DNA from: Aquicoccus porphyridii
GTDB lineage: Bacteria; Pseudomonadota; Alphaproteobacteria; Rhodobacterales; Rhodobacteraceae
Assembly (NCBI RefSeq): GCF_008369105.1
Contig: NZ_VINQ01000003.1
Location: 312,724 to 376,723, forward strand
Length of the DNA stretch: 64,000 nucleotides
Direction of reading: 5' to 3'
Under the pieces are notes generated by a model. That model made no database searches. It had not been told where the DNA came from and worked only from the letters and a program-made list of their open reading frames with translations. The position numbers and the translations under genes were made by a program. Shown here piece by piece: positions 1 to 9,841 of this stretch. Positions within the stretch are counted from its first letter, which is position 1. Every line of letters starts with the position of its first letter.

Positions 1-166
1 CCGCCCGCGGTTGGGAAAAACCATCTGATCATGCGCCTGTTTTTGCCACGTTCGATCTCTGAACCCCGGTACGACAGGCCCAACCGGCAAATGCGCATGC
101 GGGCCTTGCAACACAGGCGCAGATACATCATCTAACGGGCAACCCCGAACCCGGAGGACTGCCGTC
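1..166. other. Upstream region of the ybbN-like gene
   Basis: No gene could be supported here. The stretch leads into the thioredoxin-like gene, whose ribosome binding site GGAGG sits at 153-157, nine bases before the ATG. No clear sigma70 promoter was recognised. Confidence 0.5.
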
Positions 167-1078
167 ATGGAAATTGATCTCACCAAATCCGCCAACGCCG
201 CCGAACTCGTCTTTGACGTGACCGAGGCCGACTTCATGGAAAAGGTCATCGAGGCCAGCAAGGAGGTGCCGGTGATCGTCGATTTCTGGGCGCCATGGTG
301 CGGCCCGTGCAAGACGCTTGGCCCGGCGTTGGAAGAGGCCGTGAACAAGGCCCGCGGCGCCGTGAAAATGGCCAAGGTCAATATCGACGAGAACCAGATG
401 ATCGCAGGTCAGCTTCGGATTCAGTCGATCCCCACCGTCTATGCCTTCTGGAACGGCCAGCCGGTCGACGGATTTCAGGGCGCCGTGCCGCCCTCGGAAA
501 TCCAGAGCTTCATCGACCGCGTGGTCAAGGCCGCGGGCGGTGACGCGTCGGGCGGTCTCGACGAGGCGGTGACCGCCGCCGAGGACATGCTCGCCGAAGG
601 CGCGGCCGTTGACGCTGCCCAGACCTTCGCCGCCATCCTGCAAGAGGATCCGCAAAACGCCGCCGCCTATGGCGGGCTTGCTCGCGCGCATATCGCCATG
701 GAGGATCTCGATCAGGCCGAGGCGATTCTCAATGGCGCCCCCATCGAGATTTCGAAGAAACCCGAGCTCGAGGCTGCGCATGCCCAGCTTGACCTCGCAC
801 GGCAGGCCACCAATGCCGGCCCCGTGGACGAGTTGAAAGCCCAGGTCGAGGCCGATCCCGACGATCACCAGGCGCGACTCGATCTCGCACAGGCCCTGCA
901 TGCCAAGGGCGAGGTGCAAGAGGCCGTGGATCAACTGCTCGAATTGTTCCGCCGTGACCGCGAATGGAACGATGGCGCCGCCAAGCAATTGCTGTTCACC
1001 ATCTTCGAGGCACTCCCGCCCCAGGACCCGATCGCACTCAACGGTCGGCGCAGGCTGAGTTCGATGATCTTTGTGTGA
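167..1078 (+). CDS. ybbN: Thioredoxin-domain co-chaperone of the YbbN/CnoX family
   Basis: A 303-residue cytoplasmic protein with an N-terminal thioredoxin fold (about residues 15-120) and a C-terminal tetratricopeptide region (about 130-300). The active site WCGPC is at residues 44-48 and the cis-proline segment SIPTVYAF follows near 87. E. coli YbbN has lost one of the two active-site cysteines. This protein keeps both, so it may be redox-active as well as acting as a holdase that hands clients to chaperones; that role is inferred from the family. The ATG at 167 has a good GGAGG nine bases upstream. The LON-domain gene follows 27 bases later in the same direction, so they probably share a transcript. 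Family assignment is firm; the exact role is inferred. Confidence 0.9.
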   Translation: MEIDLTKSANAAELVFDVTEADFMEKVIEASKEVPVIVDFWAPWCGPCKTLGPALEEAVNKARGAVKMAKVNIDENQMIAGQLRIQSIPTVYAFWNGQPVDGFQGAVPPSEIQSFIDRVVKAAGGDASGGLDEAVTAAEDMLAEGAAVDAAQTFAAILQEDPQNAAAYGGLARAHIAMEDLDQAEAILNGAPIEISKKPELEAAHAQLDLARQATNAGPVDELKAQVEADPDDHQARLDLAQALHAKGEVQEAVDQLLELFRRDREWNDGAAKQLLFTIFEALPPQDPIALNGRRRLSSMIFV

Positions 1079-1105
1079 TCGGGCCTGCCGCGTTATGATA
1101 CCGGC

Positions 1106-1750
1106 ATGAACCCCGATATGGACCTGCCCCGGACAATTCCGGTTTTTCCGCTCACCGGCGCGTTGCTCTTGCCACGCGCTCGGCTGCCCTTGCATGTGTT
1201 CGAGCCGCGTTACCTTGCCATGCTCGATGATGCGCTCAAGACGCCCGAGCGGCTGATCGGAATGATCCAGCCAAACGAGGTTCCGGGTCGTGACGGCCTG
1301 ACCCTGATGACGATCGGCTGCGCGGGCCGGATCACGCAATTCTCGGAAACCGAGGATGGGCGCTACATGATCACGCTCTCGGGCATCTCGCGCTTTCGCA
1401 TCCAGAGCGAGGTCGAGGGCTTCACGCCCTATCGCCGCGCAAATGTCAGTTGGGAAGGCTTTGAACGCGACCGTGGCGGCGCTGACCACGATCCGGAGTT
1501 TGACCGCGCGGGCTTCTTCCGCTTGCTGGGTCGTTATTTTCAGGCCCGCGGGCTTGATACCGACTGGAACACACTCAAAGACGCCGATGACGAGCTCCTG
1601 ATCAACTCGCTCTCGATGCTTCTTGAATTCGAACCCGAGGACAAACAGGCCCTGCTCGAAGCACCTTCTCTCTCGACCCGGCGCGAAACTCTTGTCACAC
1701 TGATCGAATATGCGCTTCACGGCGGCGACGGCGAGGATCTGATGCAATGA
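1106..1750 (+). CDS. LON substrate-binding domain protein
   Basis: A 214-residue protein that corresponds to the N-terminal domain of Lon protease without the ATPase or peptidase parts. The opening [26 protein letters not shown] is characteristic of the domain (shown here only as a landmark around residues 8-33). Free-standing LON domain proteins are widespread in alphaproteobacteria, and their role is not settled; peptide or protein binding is assumed from the fold. ATG codons at 1106 and 1118 are both possible and neither has a strong ribosome binding site. Its stop overlaps the start of the Trm112 gene (ATGA), which indicates translational coupling. Confidence 0.85.
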   Translation: MNPDMDLPRTIPVFPLTGALLLPRARLPLHVFEPRYLAMLDDALKTPERLIGMIQPNEVPGRDGLTLMTIGCAGRITQFSETEDGRYMITLSGISRFRIQSEVEGFTPYRRANVSWEGFERDRGGADHDPEFDRAGFFRLLGRYFQARGLDTDWNTLKDADDELLINSLSMLLEFEPEDKQALLEAPSLSTRRETLVTLIEYALHGGDGEDLMQ

Positions 1751-1938
1751 CCGACATGCCGAAAACCGACTTTGACCGGCATATGCTCGAATCCCTGGTC
1801 TGTCCGCGCACCCAGGGGCGGCTCGACTACGATGTCGAGCGGCAGGAACTGATCAGCAAATCCGCCGGTCTCGCCTATCCGATCCGCGACGGCATCCCCG
1901 TGATGCTGATCGACGAAGCGCGCGTGATCGAACCATAG
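1747..1938 (+). CDS. Trm112 family small protein
   Basis: A 63-residue protein of the Trm112/YcaR family. It has the usual LVCP segment near residue 17 and the conserved [16 protein letters not shown] stretch near residues 39-54. In eukaryotes and archaea Trm112 is the activating partner of several methyltransferases that modify tRNA, rRNA or release factors. In bacteria the same small fold is common, but its partners are mostly unproven. Only one cysteine is present, so a full four-cysteine zinc site is absent, as in many bacterial members. The ATG overlaps the stop of the LON-domain gene, so this is the last gene of a three-gene run that faces the ubiquinone hydroxylase gene. Confidence 0.85.
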   Translation: MTDMPKTDFDRHMLESLVCPRTQGRLDYDVERQELISKSAGLAYPIRDGIPVMLIDEARVIEP

Positions 1939-1956
1939 CGCGCAAACGCTTCGGTA

Positions 1957-3168
1957 TCACCGCATCAATTCCGGCAATTCACCGGTCAGCCCGGCCGCCT
2001 CGCGCAGGAAACCGCGGCGCAGGCCCGGCATGGCGTTCACCACCCCCATGCCCAGATCACGCGCCGTGCGCAAAACCGGGTTGTCGTTGGAAAAAAGCTT
2101 GTTGGTCAGGTCCGTCGCCATGGCCAGCGTCGCCACGTCGAACCGGCGCCACTCCTGATAGCGGTCGAGCACGAGAGGAGACGTAAAATCCTCACCCCGC
2201 CGCGCGGCCTGTCCCAGAACATCCACCAGCGCCCCCACATCACGCAGCCCAGCATTGAGCCCCTGCCCGGCAATCGGATGCATCCCATGCGCCGCATCGC
2301 CGATGAGCGCCAACCGCTCGTCCACGAACCGGTTGGCAATGGTCAGCTTCAGAGGATAGGCAAAACGCTTGCCCTTGAGGCGGATCTGCCCAAGGAAATC
2401 GCCGAAACGCGGCCGCAGGACATCAAGATAATCCTTGTCGGACAAGGCGTTGATCGCCGCTGCGCTGTCATGTGTCTCGGACCAAACGATGGACGACACG
2501 TTGCCCGGCAACGGCAGGATCGCCAATGGCCCCGGCGGCATGAAAAACTGGTGTGCGATGCCGTGATGCGGCTTTTCATGTCCAATCGCGCAGACCAGCG
2601 CGGTCTGCCCATAGTCCCAACCGGTCCGCCGGATTCCCGCGCGCTGCGCCGTGCCCGACTCGCGCCCGTCGCACCCAACCAGCAACCGCCCGCGCAGAAT
2701 CTGCCCGCTTTCCAGCCGCAAACTCACGCCGCTCGCATCCACCTCTTGTGCGATGACGCGGTCCTGAACCTGATGAATTCCGGGCTCTTCGTTCATCGTA
2801 TCGAGAAAGGCCCGCCTCAGATAGCGATCTTCGAGCATGTGGCCCATCGGCCCTTCTTCGATCTCGGCCGAGTCGAAATGCAGGAAAAACGGTGCAGGCC
2901 CTTCGCCCGCACGCCCGTCACTGGCCTTGATCTCGTGCATCGGCTGGCTGTGCCCGGCCACCCGGTCCCAGATGCCTATCCGCGTCAGAAGCCGCTGCGA
3001 CGCCAACGCCAGCGCATAGGCCCGCCCGTCGAATGCCGCGTTCTTGCGCACCGTCTCGGGCAGGGCGTCGACCACCGTCACGCTGAAACCCTTGCGGGCC
3101 AGCGCCAGTGCCAGCGCCGGACCATTGAGTCCGCCACCGACGATCAAGATATCCCGTGTCTCTTCCAT
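1957..3168 (-). CDS. UbiH/UbiF-family FAD monooxygenase (ubiquinone pathway)
   Basis: A 403-residue flavoprotein hydroxylase of the UbiH/UbiF/Coq6 group, which hydroxylates the aromatic ring of ubiquinone precursors at the inner membrane. The N-terminal dinucleotide fold ILIVGGGLNGPALALAL begins at about residue 7, and the second FAD motif GDAAHGMHPIAGQGLNAG lies near 290-310. Length fits the family. The reading frame is open well upstream of 3168, but the match to the family starts at MEETRDI; a start at 3186 is also possible. The three UbiH-type hydroxylases cannot be told apart from sequence inspection, so no symbol is given. It converges with the Trm112 gene and diverges from the amidase gene. 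Confidence 0.85.
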   Translation of the reverse strand: MEETRDILIVGGGLNGPALALALARKGFSVTVVDALPETVRKNAAFDGRAYALALASQRLLTRIGIWDRVAGHSQPMHEIKASDGRAGEGPAPFFLHFDSAEIEEGPMGHMLEDRYLRRAFLDTMNEEPGIHQVQDRVIAQEVDASGVSLRLESGQILRGRLLVGCDGRESGTAQRAGIRRTGWDYGQTALVCAIGHEKPHHGIAHQFFMPPGPLAILPLPGNVSSIVWSETHDSAAAINALSDKDYLDVLRPRFGDFLGQIRLKGKRFAYPLKLTIANRFVDERLALIGDAAHGMHPIAGQGLNAGLRDVGALVDVLGQAARRGEDFTSPLVLDRYQEWRRFDVATLAMATDLTNKLFSNDNPVLRTARDLGMGVVNAMPGLRRGFLREAAGLTGELPELMR

Positions 3169-3291
3169 GCCCCTAAATGTGGTCATTCGCTCGGGATTGT
3201 CCATGGCACAGATCGCCGCTAGCGTGGGTCCATGTCGCGAGGGCGGATGCCTCCGGCGGGAGTATTTCAGGCAAGATGAAGGACGGGCAGG

Positions 3292-4620
3292 ATGAAAGAC
3301 TGGTTGTGGATGAGCATGGGCGATCTGGGGCGCGGCATCGAGGCGGGCGAGATCGACCCTATCGCCCTCACCGAAACCTATCTTTCGGCCATCAAGGCCC
3401 ATGAACACCGCGACCGCATCTATGCACGCCTGACCGAAAGCCGCGCCATGGCCGAGGCCGAGGCGGCATCGAAGCGGGCCAGGGCCGGGCAACGCCGCGG
3501 CCCTCTCGACGGTGTGCCGGTCAGTTGGAAAGACCTGTTCGACACCGCCGGGGTCGCGACCGAGGCCGGATCGGCCCTGCTCGAAGGGCGGGTGCCGGAC
3601 GAGGACGCGTGGGTTCTCAAGAACGCGACGCTGGCCGGGACGGTCTGCCTTGGCAAGACGCATATGTCAGAACTGGCCTTCTCGGGCCTCGGTCTCAACC
3701 CCGTCACCGCCACCCCACCGAACGTGAACGATCCCGAGGCGGTGCCCGGCGGGTCGTCCTCGGGCGCGGCGGCGTCGGTCGCCTTCGGCCTCGCGCCCTG
3801 CGGGATCGGGTCGGACACCGGCGGATCGGTGCGTATCCCAAGTGCCTGGAACGACCTTGTCGGGCTCAAGACCACGGCCGGACGGATTTCAATCAAAGGG
3901 GTCGTGCCGCTTTGCGCCAAGTTCGACACGATCGGACCGCTGGCCCGGTCGGTCGAGGATTGTGCGCTCATGCTGGCCGCGATGGAGGGCGGAAACCCCG
4001 CAGACCTCACCGGGGCGCGCATTCGGGGCGCGCGGATCGGCGTATTGCAGACCGTCGCGCTCGACGATGTGCGCGATGCACCAATGGCGGCCTATCGCGA
4101 CGTCATGGAACGGCTGGCCGATGCCGGTGCCGTACTTGAACCGTTCGAAGCACCCGAAGTCACCCGCGCCATGGCACAATCCGCCATCACCTTCACCTCC
4201 GAAGCCTGGGGAACCTGGGGCGACCTGATCGAAACCGCACCGGACACGATGTTTCCGCAGATACTCGAACGGTTCCGTTCGGGGCGCGATCATGCCGCCG
4301 CCGATTATGTCCGGGCATGGCACATAGTCGACGCCGCACGCGCCGAATGGGCCACCCGTGTTGCAGGGTATGACGCGGTCATCATCCCATCGGCCCCCAA
4401 TCTGCCCCCCGAGGTCGACCGTTTGCTGAGCGATCACGACTATTACGTGACCGAGAACCTGCTGACCCTGCGCAATACCCGCATCGGCAACATGCTCGGG
4501 CTGTCGGCCGTGACCCTGCCCACGGGCACGCCCTCCTGTGGCGTGATCCTGATGGGCAAGGCCTTTGGAGAAGAGGCGCTTTTGCGCGTGGCCGCCGGGG
4601 CCGAGGCGGCGTTGGCCTAA
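3292..4620 (+). CDS. Amidase-signature family hydrolase
   Basis: A 442-residue serine amidase with the Lys-Ser-Ser triad of the signature family. K80 sits in VSWKDLFDT, S155 starts the serine run after PGG, and S179 lies in SDTGGSVRIP; the assignments use the 24-residue spacing known from fatty acid amide hydrolase. Members cut amide bonds in varied small molecules or form GatA of the tRNA amidotransferase. No gatB or gatC is nearby, so GatA is unlikely. Substrate unknown. The divergent space to the UbiH-like gene is about 120 bases. ATG at 3310 is an alternative start. The aminotransferase gene begins 119 bases downstream. Confidence 0.85.
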   Translation: MKDWLWMSMGDLGRGIEAGEIDPIALTETYLSAIKAHEHRDRIYARLTESRAMAEAEAASKRARAGQRRGPLDGVPVSWKDLFDTAGVATEAGSALLEGRVPDEDAWVLKNATLAGTVCLGKTHMSELAFSGLGLNPVTATPPNVNDPEAVPGGSSSGAAASVAFGLAPCGIGSDTGGSVRIPSAWNDLVGLKTTAGRISIKGVVPLCAKFDTIGPLARSVEDCALMLAAMEGGNPADLTGARIRGARIGVLQTVALDDVRDAPMAAYRDVMERLADAGAVLEPFEAPEVTRAMAQSAITFTSEAWGTWGDLIETAPDTMFPQILERFRSGRDHAAADYVRAWHIVDAARAEWATRVAGYDAVIIPSAPNLPPEVDRLLSDHDYYVTENLLTLRNTRIGNMLGLSAVTLPTGTPSCGVILMGKAFGEEALLRVAAGAEAALA

Positions 4621-4739
4621 ATGCCACAACCGCCTGTGCCAACGCGCGAATTTCTGGACGTGGCCGCGCCGCTTGGGTAACATGATCCCAAACGGGGCGT
4701 TCATGACCCCGGCCCTGAGGCAGAAAAAGCAGTAAACCC

Positions 4740-5918
4740 ATGTTTCCCGATCGGTTCTCGAACCTGCCGGAATATGCATTCCCGCGCCTGCGCGCCCTGC
4801 TGGATCATCACCAGCCGGGGGGCGATGTGGCACATATGACCATTGGCGAGCCGAAACACCCCTTTCCCGACTGGGTGCCGGGCGTCATTGCCGACAACGC
4901 CGCAGGCTTCAACAACTACCCCCCGAATGACGGCACCCCGGGTTTGCGCGGCGCGATCTCGGACTGGTTGAAGCGCCGGTTCGGCGTGAAACCCGACCCC
5001 GACACCCAGATCATGGTCCTGAACGGCACCCGCGAAGGGCTTTACAACGCCTGCATGGCGCTGGTGCCGGAAAAGGTTCGGGGCGATCAACCGCTGATCC
5101 TGCTGCCCAACCCGTTCTACCAAGTCTACATGATCGGCGCGATTTCCGTCGATGCCCGGCCCGTGATGGTGCCCGCCACCCGCGCCACCGGCTACCTGCC
5201 CGATTATTCCGGTCTGCCCACCGACATGCTCAACCGGGTGGCCGCCGTCTATATCTGCTCGCCATCGAACCCGCAGGGTGCCGTCGCCGACCGCGCCTAT
5301 CTGCGCGAGTTGATCGGGTTGGCCGAGCAGTTCGATTTCCAGATCTTCGCCGACGAATGCTATTCCGAGATCTACCGCGACACCCCGCCCCCCGGCGCAA
5401 TGGAAGTGGCCACCGAAATGGGCGCCGATCCGGAGCGCGTGGTGGTGTTCCACTCGCTTTCCAAGCGCTCGAACCTCCCGGGGCTGCGTTCTGGTTTCGT
5501 CGCGGGCGGGCCGCAATCCATTGCCCGGCTCAAGCAATTGCGCGCCTATGCCGGCGCACCCGTTCCCCTGCCGCTCCAGATCGCATCCGAGCGGGTCTGG
5601 GCCGACGAAGAGCATGTGATCGAGAACCGCCGCCTTTACCAGGAAAAATATGATGTCGCCGATGCGCTCATGGCGGGAATTCAGGGATATAAGGGCCCCG
5701 AGGCCGGGTTCTTTCTCTGGCTGCCGGTCGAAGACGGCGAGACGGCCGCGCTCAAGGCGTGGAAGGAAACCGGCGTTCGGGTCTTGCCCGGCGCATACCT
5801 CGCGCGGGATGTAGACGGCAGCAACCCGGGCAAGGGCTATATCCGGGCCGCAATGGTGGCCCCAAAACATGAAATGGAGCACGCGCTGATCCGGTTGCGT
5901 GACTGCATCTACAGCTGA
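4740..5918 (+). CDS. Class I/II PLP-dependent aminotransferase
   Basis: A 392-residue fold-type I aminotransferase. The PLP-binding lysine is K242 in SLSKRSNLPGLRSGF; the NPQG segment (CSPSNPQG, residues 173-180) and the ADECYSEIY segment (204-212) are typical of the family. The opening region resembles DapC-type N-succinyldiaminopimelate aminotransferases, so a role in lysine and peptidoglycan precursor synthesis is possible. Related proteins also act on other amino acids, and I do not commit to a symbol. The ftsK gene starts 13 bases after the stop, so the two are probably co-transcribed. Confidence 0.85.
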   Translation: MFPDRFSNLPEYAFPRLRALLDHHQPGGDVAHMTIGEPKHPFPDWVPGVIADNAAGFNNYPPNDGTPGLRGAISDWLKRRFGVKPDPDTQIMVLNGTREGLYNACMALVPEKVRGDQPLILLPNPFYQVYMIGAISVDARPVMVPATRATGYLPDYSGLPTDMLNRVAAVYICSPSNPQGAVADRAYLRELIGLAEQFDFQIFADECYSEIYRDTPPPGAMEVATEMGADPERVVVFHSLSKRSNLPGLRSGFVAGGPQSIARLKQLRAYAGAPVPLPLQIASERVWADEEHVIENRRLYQEKYDVADALMAGIQGYKGPEAGFFLWLPVEDGETAALKAWKETGVRVLPGAYLARDVDGSNPGKGYIRAAMVAPKHEMEHALIRLRDCIYS

Positions 5919-5931
5919 GGACGAGGAATAA

Positions 5932-8841
5932 ATGGCATATCAGGCACGAGGACGCGATCCGCTGCTGGACAGCAACATGGCCGAAGCGATCGAGAAACGC
6001 GGCAAGGAATTGCTTGGCATCCTGCTCATTCTCATCGGGTTGTCCGCGGGGGCGATGTTCTGGTCCTACGCGCCCTCCGACCCGTGGTGGATGTCGGCCA
6101 CGGACGCACCGATCCAAAACTGGATGGGCCGGTTCGGTGCCTCGATCGCGGCCCCGATGTTCATGATCGTGGGTCTGGGAAGTTGGGGCCTTGCCGCCGT
6201 GCTTGTCGTCTGGGGGCTGCGCCTGGCCCTTCACCGCGGCAGCGATCGGGCCTTGGGTCGCCTGATCTTTGCCCCGATCTGGATCGCGATCTTGTCGATC
6301 TATGCCGCGACGCTCGTGCCCGGCCCGGAATGGACCCATTCCTTCGGGCTTGGCGGCCTCTTCGGCAAGACCGCCGCAGGAAGCTTGCTGACCCTTCTGC
6401 CCATATCCGCCACGTTCGGGTTGAAACTTTTGTCGATCATTCTGGGCATTGCCATGGTCGCGGGCGCGGCCTTCGTGTTGGGCTTTACCCGTTCCGAACT
6501 GCGCCATTTCCTGCGGTTCCTGCTGATCGGCGTGATCATGCTCTATGCCGGGCTGATGGCACTGATGGGCAAAACCACGCGCGGCGCCGTCACCACAGCC
6601 CAGAAACTCCAGGCCAGAAATGCCGCTCGCCGCGCGCGACGCGCGCAAGAGGCGGCCGAAGCTGCCGAATGGGCCGCCATGCAAGAGGCGCAAACTGCCC
6701 CCGCCTCTACATACCGGGCGGACGAGCCGACCATGGGTCGCACCTCGCCGTCCTTTGAAACCACGCAAGGCTTCGAGAAACCCGGCATCCTGTCGCGGGC
6801 GACAAACCTCATTCGTCGGCCCGACCCCGACATCACCACGTTGCCCGAACCCGAACTCATCGAATCCGAGCCGCATTTCAATACCGCCCCCGAGGCCCCG
6901 GGCGACGACCGTATCCGCGCCCGCATTGCCGATGTGATCAAGACGCGGGCCCGGCAGGACCCCACGTTCCAGTCCGACATCCATGCCCCGCTGACCAAGG
7001 GGCGTGGTCGCGGCCCCGACCCGCTCGTCCTCTCCTCGGGCCCGGCCATGGACTTGCCACCCGAACCGCCATTGTCCGCAGCGCACCATATGCCCGAACC
7101 ACCGGTCACGGCCCAGCCCGAACCGACCGGTTATGACCATGCGCCCGAGGTCGATCATGATCTCGTGGCCGAGGCGACCCCACGCGCGCTTCATTCCGGG
7201 CCCATGGCCACGCCCAGCCTGCACGCCGAGCCCCGCAAGGTGGTCCAGCAACCGGCGCGCAAACCGATCCAGCCGTCGACACGGGCCCGGGCCGAAGCCC
7301 AGCCCGCCCTGCAATTCGACGACCCACAACATGCCTATGAGCTTCCCCCGCTGTCGCTGCTCACGAGCCCCGAAAAGGTCCAACGCCTCCACCTCTCCGA
7401 CGAGGCGCTCGAAGAAAATGCGCGGATGCTGGAAACCGTGCTCGACGACTACGGCGTGAAGGGCGAAATCGTTTCGGTCCGCCCCGGCCCTGTCGTCACC
7501 ATGTATGAACTCGAACCCGCCCCCGGCCTCAAGGCCAGCCGCGTGATCGGCCTTGCCGACGACATCGCGCGTTCGATGTCGGCCCTCTCGGCCCGGGTCT
7601 CAACCGTGCCGGGCCGCAGCGTGATCGGGATCGAACTGCCCAACGACAGCCGCGAAATGGTCAATTTCCGCGAAATCCTCTCCTCGCGCGATTATGGCGA
7701 TGGCAACCACAAGCTGCCGCTAGCACTGGGCAAGGATATCGGCGGCGATCCGATCGTCGCAAATCTCGCCAAGATGCCTCACCTGCTGATCGCGGGCACC
7801 ACCGGGTCCGGCAAATCCGTGGCGATCAACACCATGATCCTGTCGCTGCTCTACAAGCTTTCGCCCGAAGAATGCCGCATGATCATGATCGACCCCAAGA
7901 TGCTTGAGCTTTCCGTTTACGACGGCATCCCGCATCTGCTCTCGCCCGTCGTGACCGATCCGAAAAAGGCGGTCGTGGCCCTGAAATGGGTCGTGGGCGA
8001 GATGGAGGAACGCTATCGCAAGATGTCCAAGATGGGCGTGCGCAACATCGACGGCTACAACAGCCGCGTCGCCGATGCGCTCACCAAGGGCGAGATGTTC
8101 TCGCGCACGGTGCAGACCGGGTTCGACGACGAGACCGGCGAACCCGTCTTCGAGACCGAGGAATTCGCCCCCGAGAAGATGCCCTATATCGTCGTGATCG
8201 TCGACGAGATGGCCGACCTGATGATGGTCGCGGGCAAAGAGATCGAAGCCTGCATCCAGAGGCTCGCCCAGATGGCGCGCGCGAGCGGAATTCACATCAT
8301 CATGGCCACGCAACGCCCCTCGGTCGACGTGATCACCGGCACGATCAAGGCCAACTTCCCGACGCGCATCAGCTTTCAGGTGACGTCCAAGATCGACAGC
8401 CGCACCATTCTTGGCGAAATGGGCGCCGAACAGCTCTTGGGCATGGGTGACATGCTTTACATGGCTGGCGGGGCCAAGATCACCCGCTGCCACGGCCCCT
8501 TTGTGTCCGACGAGGAAGTCGAGGAGATCGTCAATCATCTCAAGGGCTTCGGTCCGCCCGAATATCTCAGCGGTGTGGTCGAAGGCCCCGATGACGAAAA
8601 AGCCGATGGAATCGATGCCGTGCTGGGTCTCGGCGGCAACACCGATGGCGAAGACGCGCTCTATGATCAGGCGGTGGCCATCGTGATCAAGGATCGCAAA
8701 TGCTCGACCTCGTATATTCAACGCAAGCTGGCCATCGGCTATAACAAGGCCGCCCGTCTGGTCGAGCAGATGGAGGAAGAGGGCGTCGTCTCATCGGCAA
8801 ACCATGTCGGCAAGCGGGAAATCCTCGTGCCCGAACAGTAA
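5932..8841 (+). CDS. ftsK: DNA translocase FtsK
   Basis: A 969-residue FtsK/SpoIIIE-type motor that anchors at the division septum and pumps chromosome ends for dimer resolution. The first 215 or so residues contain four to five membrane spans. A long proline- and glutamate-rich linker (about 225-480) follows, then the RecA-like motor with Walker A GTTGSGKS at 622-629 and a Walker [11 protein letters not shown] segment near 755-765. A C-terminal winged-helix gamma domain (about 905-965, with [19 protein letters not shown]) reads KOPS-like sequences. The length is close to the 800-1,300 residues usual for the family. ATG at 5932 follows a GAGGA. Identification is secure. Confidence 0.96.
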   Translation: MAYQARGRDPLLDSNMAEAIEKRGKELLGILLILIGLSAGAMFWSYAPSDPWWMSATDAPIQNWMGRFGASIAAPMFMIVGLGSWGLAAVLVVWGLRLALHRGSDRALGRLIFAPIWIAILSIYAATLVPGPEWTHSFGLGGLFGKTAAGSLLTLLPISATFGLKLLSIILGIAMVAGAAFVLGFTRSELRHFLRFLLIGVIMLYAGLMALMGKTTRGAVTTAQKLQARNAARRARRAQEAAEAAEWAAMQEAQTAPASTYRADEPTMGRTSPSFETTQGFEKPGILSRATNLIRRPDPDITTLPEPELIESEPHFNTAPEAPGDDRIRARIADVIKTRARQDPTFQSDIHAPLTKGRGRGPDPLVLSSGPAMDLPPEPPLSAAHHMPEPPVTAQPEPTGYDHAPEVDHDLVAEATPRALHSGPMATPSLHAEPRKVVQQPARKPIQPSTRARAEAQPALQFDDPQHAYELPPLSLLTSPEKVQRLHLSDEALEENARMLETVLDDYGVKGEIVSVRPGPVVTMYELEPAPGLKASRVIGLADDIARSMSALSARVSTVPGRSVIGIELPNDSREMVNFREILSSRDYGDGNHKLPLALGKDIGGDPIVANLAKMPHLLIAGTTGSGKSVAINTMILSLLYKLSPEECRMIMIDPKMLELSVYDGIPHLLSPVVTDPKKAVVALKWVVGEMEERYRKMSKMGVRNIDGYNSRVADALTKGEMFSRTVQTGFDDETGEPVFETEEFAPEKMPYIVVIVDEMADLMMVAGKEIEACIQRLAQMARASGIHIIMATQRPSVDVITGTIKANFPTRISFQVTSKIDSRTILGEMGAEQLLGMGDMLYMAGGAKITRCHGPFVSDEEVEEIVNHLKGFGPPEYLSGVVEGPDDEKADGIDAVLGLGGNTDGEDALYDQAVAIVIKDRKCSTSYIQRKLAIGYNKAARLVEQMEEEGVVSSANHVGKREILVPEQ

Positions 8842-8889
8842 GGCCGGCGACCTGCCCACCTCCGGCGATGGGACGCCGCGCAGCCGACC

Positions 8890-8912
8890 CGCCCCGGCCT
8901 TGAGTCGGGGCG
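8890..8912. terminator. Hairpin downstream of ftsK
   Basis: A perfect 7-bp inverted repeat, CGCCCCG at 8890-8896 and CGGGGCG at 8906-8912, encloses GCCTTGAGT. It lies 49 bases after the ftsK stop. No T-run follows, so intrinsic termination is uncertain. The same GC-rich word occurs again beyond lolA. Confidence 0.4.
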
Positions 8913-9055
8913 ACTGTTCCCCATCAAACGCGACACGGATTAGCGCGACCTCCCTCCCCGAGCACCGGCATGTTATCGCTTAACAGTTGGGTTTGCGGCA
9001 GTCTGTGCCTATCTAGACCGGTAAGACATCGGTGCTGCATCAAAGGTTTTCGTAC

Positions 9056-9658
9056 ATGACCCTGAAACATCTCGTCCTCGCCTCTGCCACGATCATCGCC
9101 TTCGCGAGTCCGGCCTGGGCCGAGAAACTGTCGCTGGCCGCGATCTCGCAATATCTAAACGGGCTGCAAACCGCGCAGGGCGCGTTCACCCAGATCAACG
9201 ATGACGGCACGATTTCGACCGGCACGATCTATATCGCGCGCCCGGGCAAGATCCGTTTCGAATACGACCCGCCCGAACAGACCCTCGTGCTCGCCTCCGC
9301 CGGTGCCGTCGCGATTTTCGACCCGAAGACCAATCAGGGGCCGGAAACCTATCCATTGCACCGGACACCACTCAAGATCATCCTTGCGGAAAACGTCGAT
9401 CTTGGGCGCGCCAACATGGTGGTGGGCCATTCCCATGACGGCACGGCCACCACGGTGACCGCCCAGGACCCCGAACATCCCGAATATGGCAATATTCAGC
9501 TCAGGTTCACCGGCAACCCGGTCGAACTGCGCCAGTGGATCGTCAATGACGATTCCGGCTCATCCACGACCGTTGTTCTCGGCGAATTGAAAGTCGGCGG
9601 CAACCTGCCCTTCCGTCTGTTCGACATCGAACAGAACACCCGGCGAACAGACCGCTAG
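9056..9658 (+). CDS. lolA: Outer-membrane lipoprotein carrier protein LolA
   Basis: A 200-residue periplasmic lipoprotein chaperone. A signal peptide (residues about 1-22, ending in SPAWA) is followed by the LolA fold, with the conserved start AISQYLNGLQTAQGAFTQ and the segment GTIYIARPGKIRFEYDPPE typical of the family. LolA takes lipoproteins from LolCDE and delivers them to the outer membrane. The open frame extends back to 9032, but the ATG at 9056 gives a proper signal peptide and is chosen. In alphaproteobacteria lolA is regularly found next to ftsK, as here, which supports the call. A large inverted repeat lies beyond the stop, between this gene and the convergent lytic transglycosylase gene. 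Confidence 0.93.
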   Translation: MTLKHLVLASATIIAFASPAWAEKLSLAAISQYLNGLQTAQGAFTQINDDGTISTGTIYIARPGKIRFEYDPPEQTLVLASAGAVAIFDPKTNQGPETYPLHRTPLKIILAENVDLGRANMVVGHSHDGTATTVTAQDPEHPEYGNIQLRFTGNPVELRQWIVNDDSGSSTTVVLGELKVGGNLPFRLFDIEQNTRRTDR

Positions 9659-9685
9659 CCCGCATCGCGTTCTCTTGAAAACACC

Positions 9686-9747
9686 CGCCCCGGCCTTGAG
9701 GAGGGGCCTCTCACCCTTGTCATTGGCCCCGGTTCAAGGCCGGGGCG
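9686..9747. terminator. Long inverted repeat between lolA and the convergent transglycosylase gene
   Basis: The arms CGCCCCGGCCTTGA (9686-9699) and TCAAGGCCGGGGCG (9734-9747) are exact complements over 14 bp with a 34-base loop. Placed between two convergent genes, this could terminate both. The left arm repeats the word seen in the hairpin after ftsK (8890-8904). Confidence 0.5.
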
Positions 9748-9841
9748 GCAAGGCTGGGCTCCGTTCCAGTGCGACATCCAATAAGGCATTGAGCGCGCTC
9801 CACGAAAAGCGGTGCATCTGAGGCTTCCCAGGAAGATCCGA

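Noticed and set aside
128..1747. Open frame of 539 codons on the minus strand across the ybbN-like and LON genes
   Set aside because: It is the shadow of two well supported genes on the other strand; GC-rich third positions keep the antisense frame open.
3292..4620. Amidase as GatA of the tRNA amidotransferase
   Set aside because: The signature residues fit, but no gatB or gatC is near and the sequence lacks the usual GatA landmarks, so a general amidase is more likely.
5752..7392. Open frame of 546 codons antisense to ftsK
   Set aside because: Low-complexity glycine- and arginine-rich translation with no domain; ftsK is certain on the plus strand.
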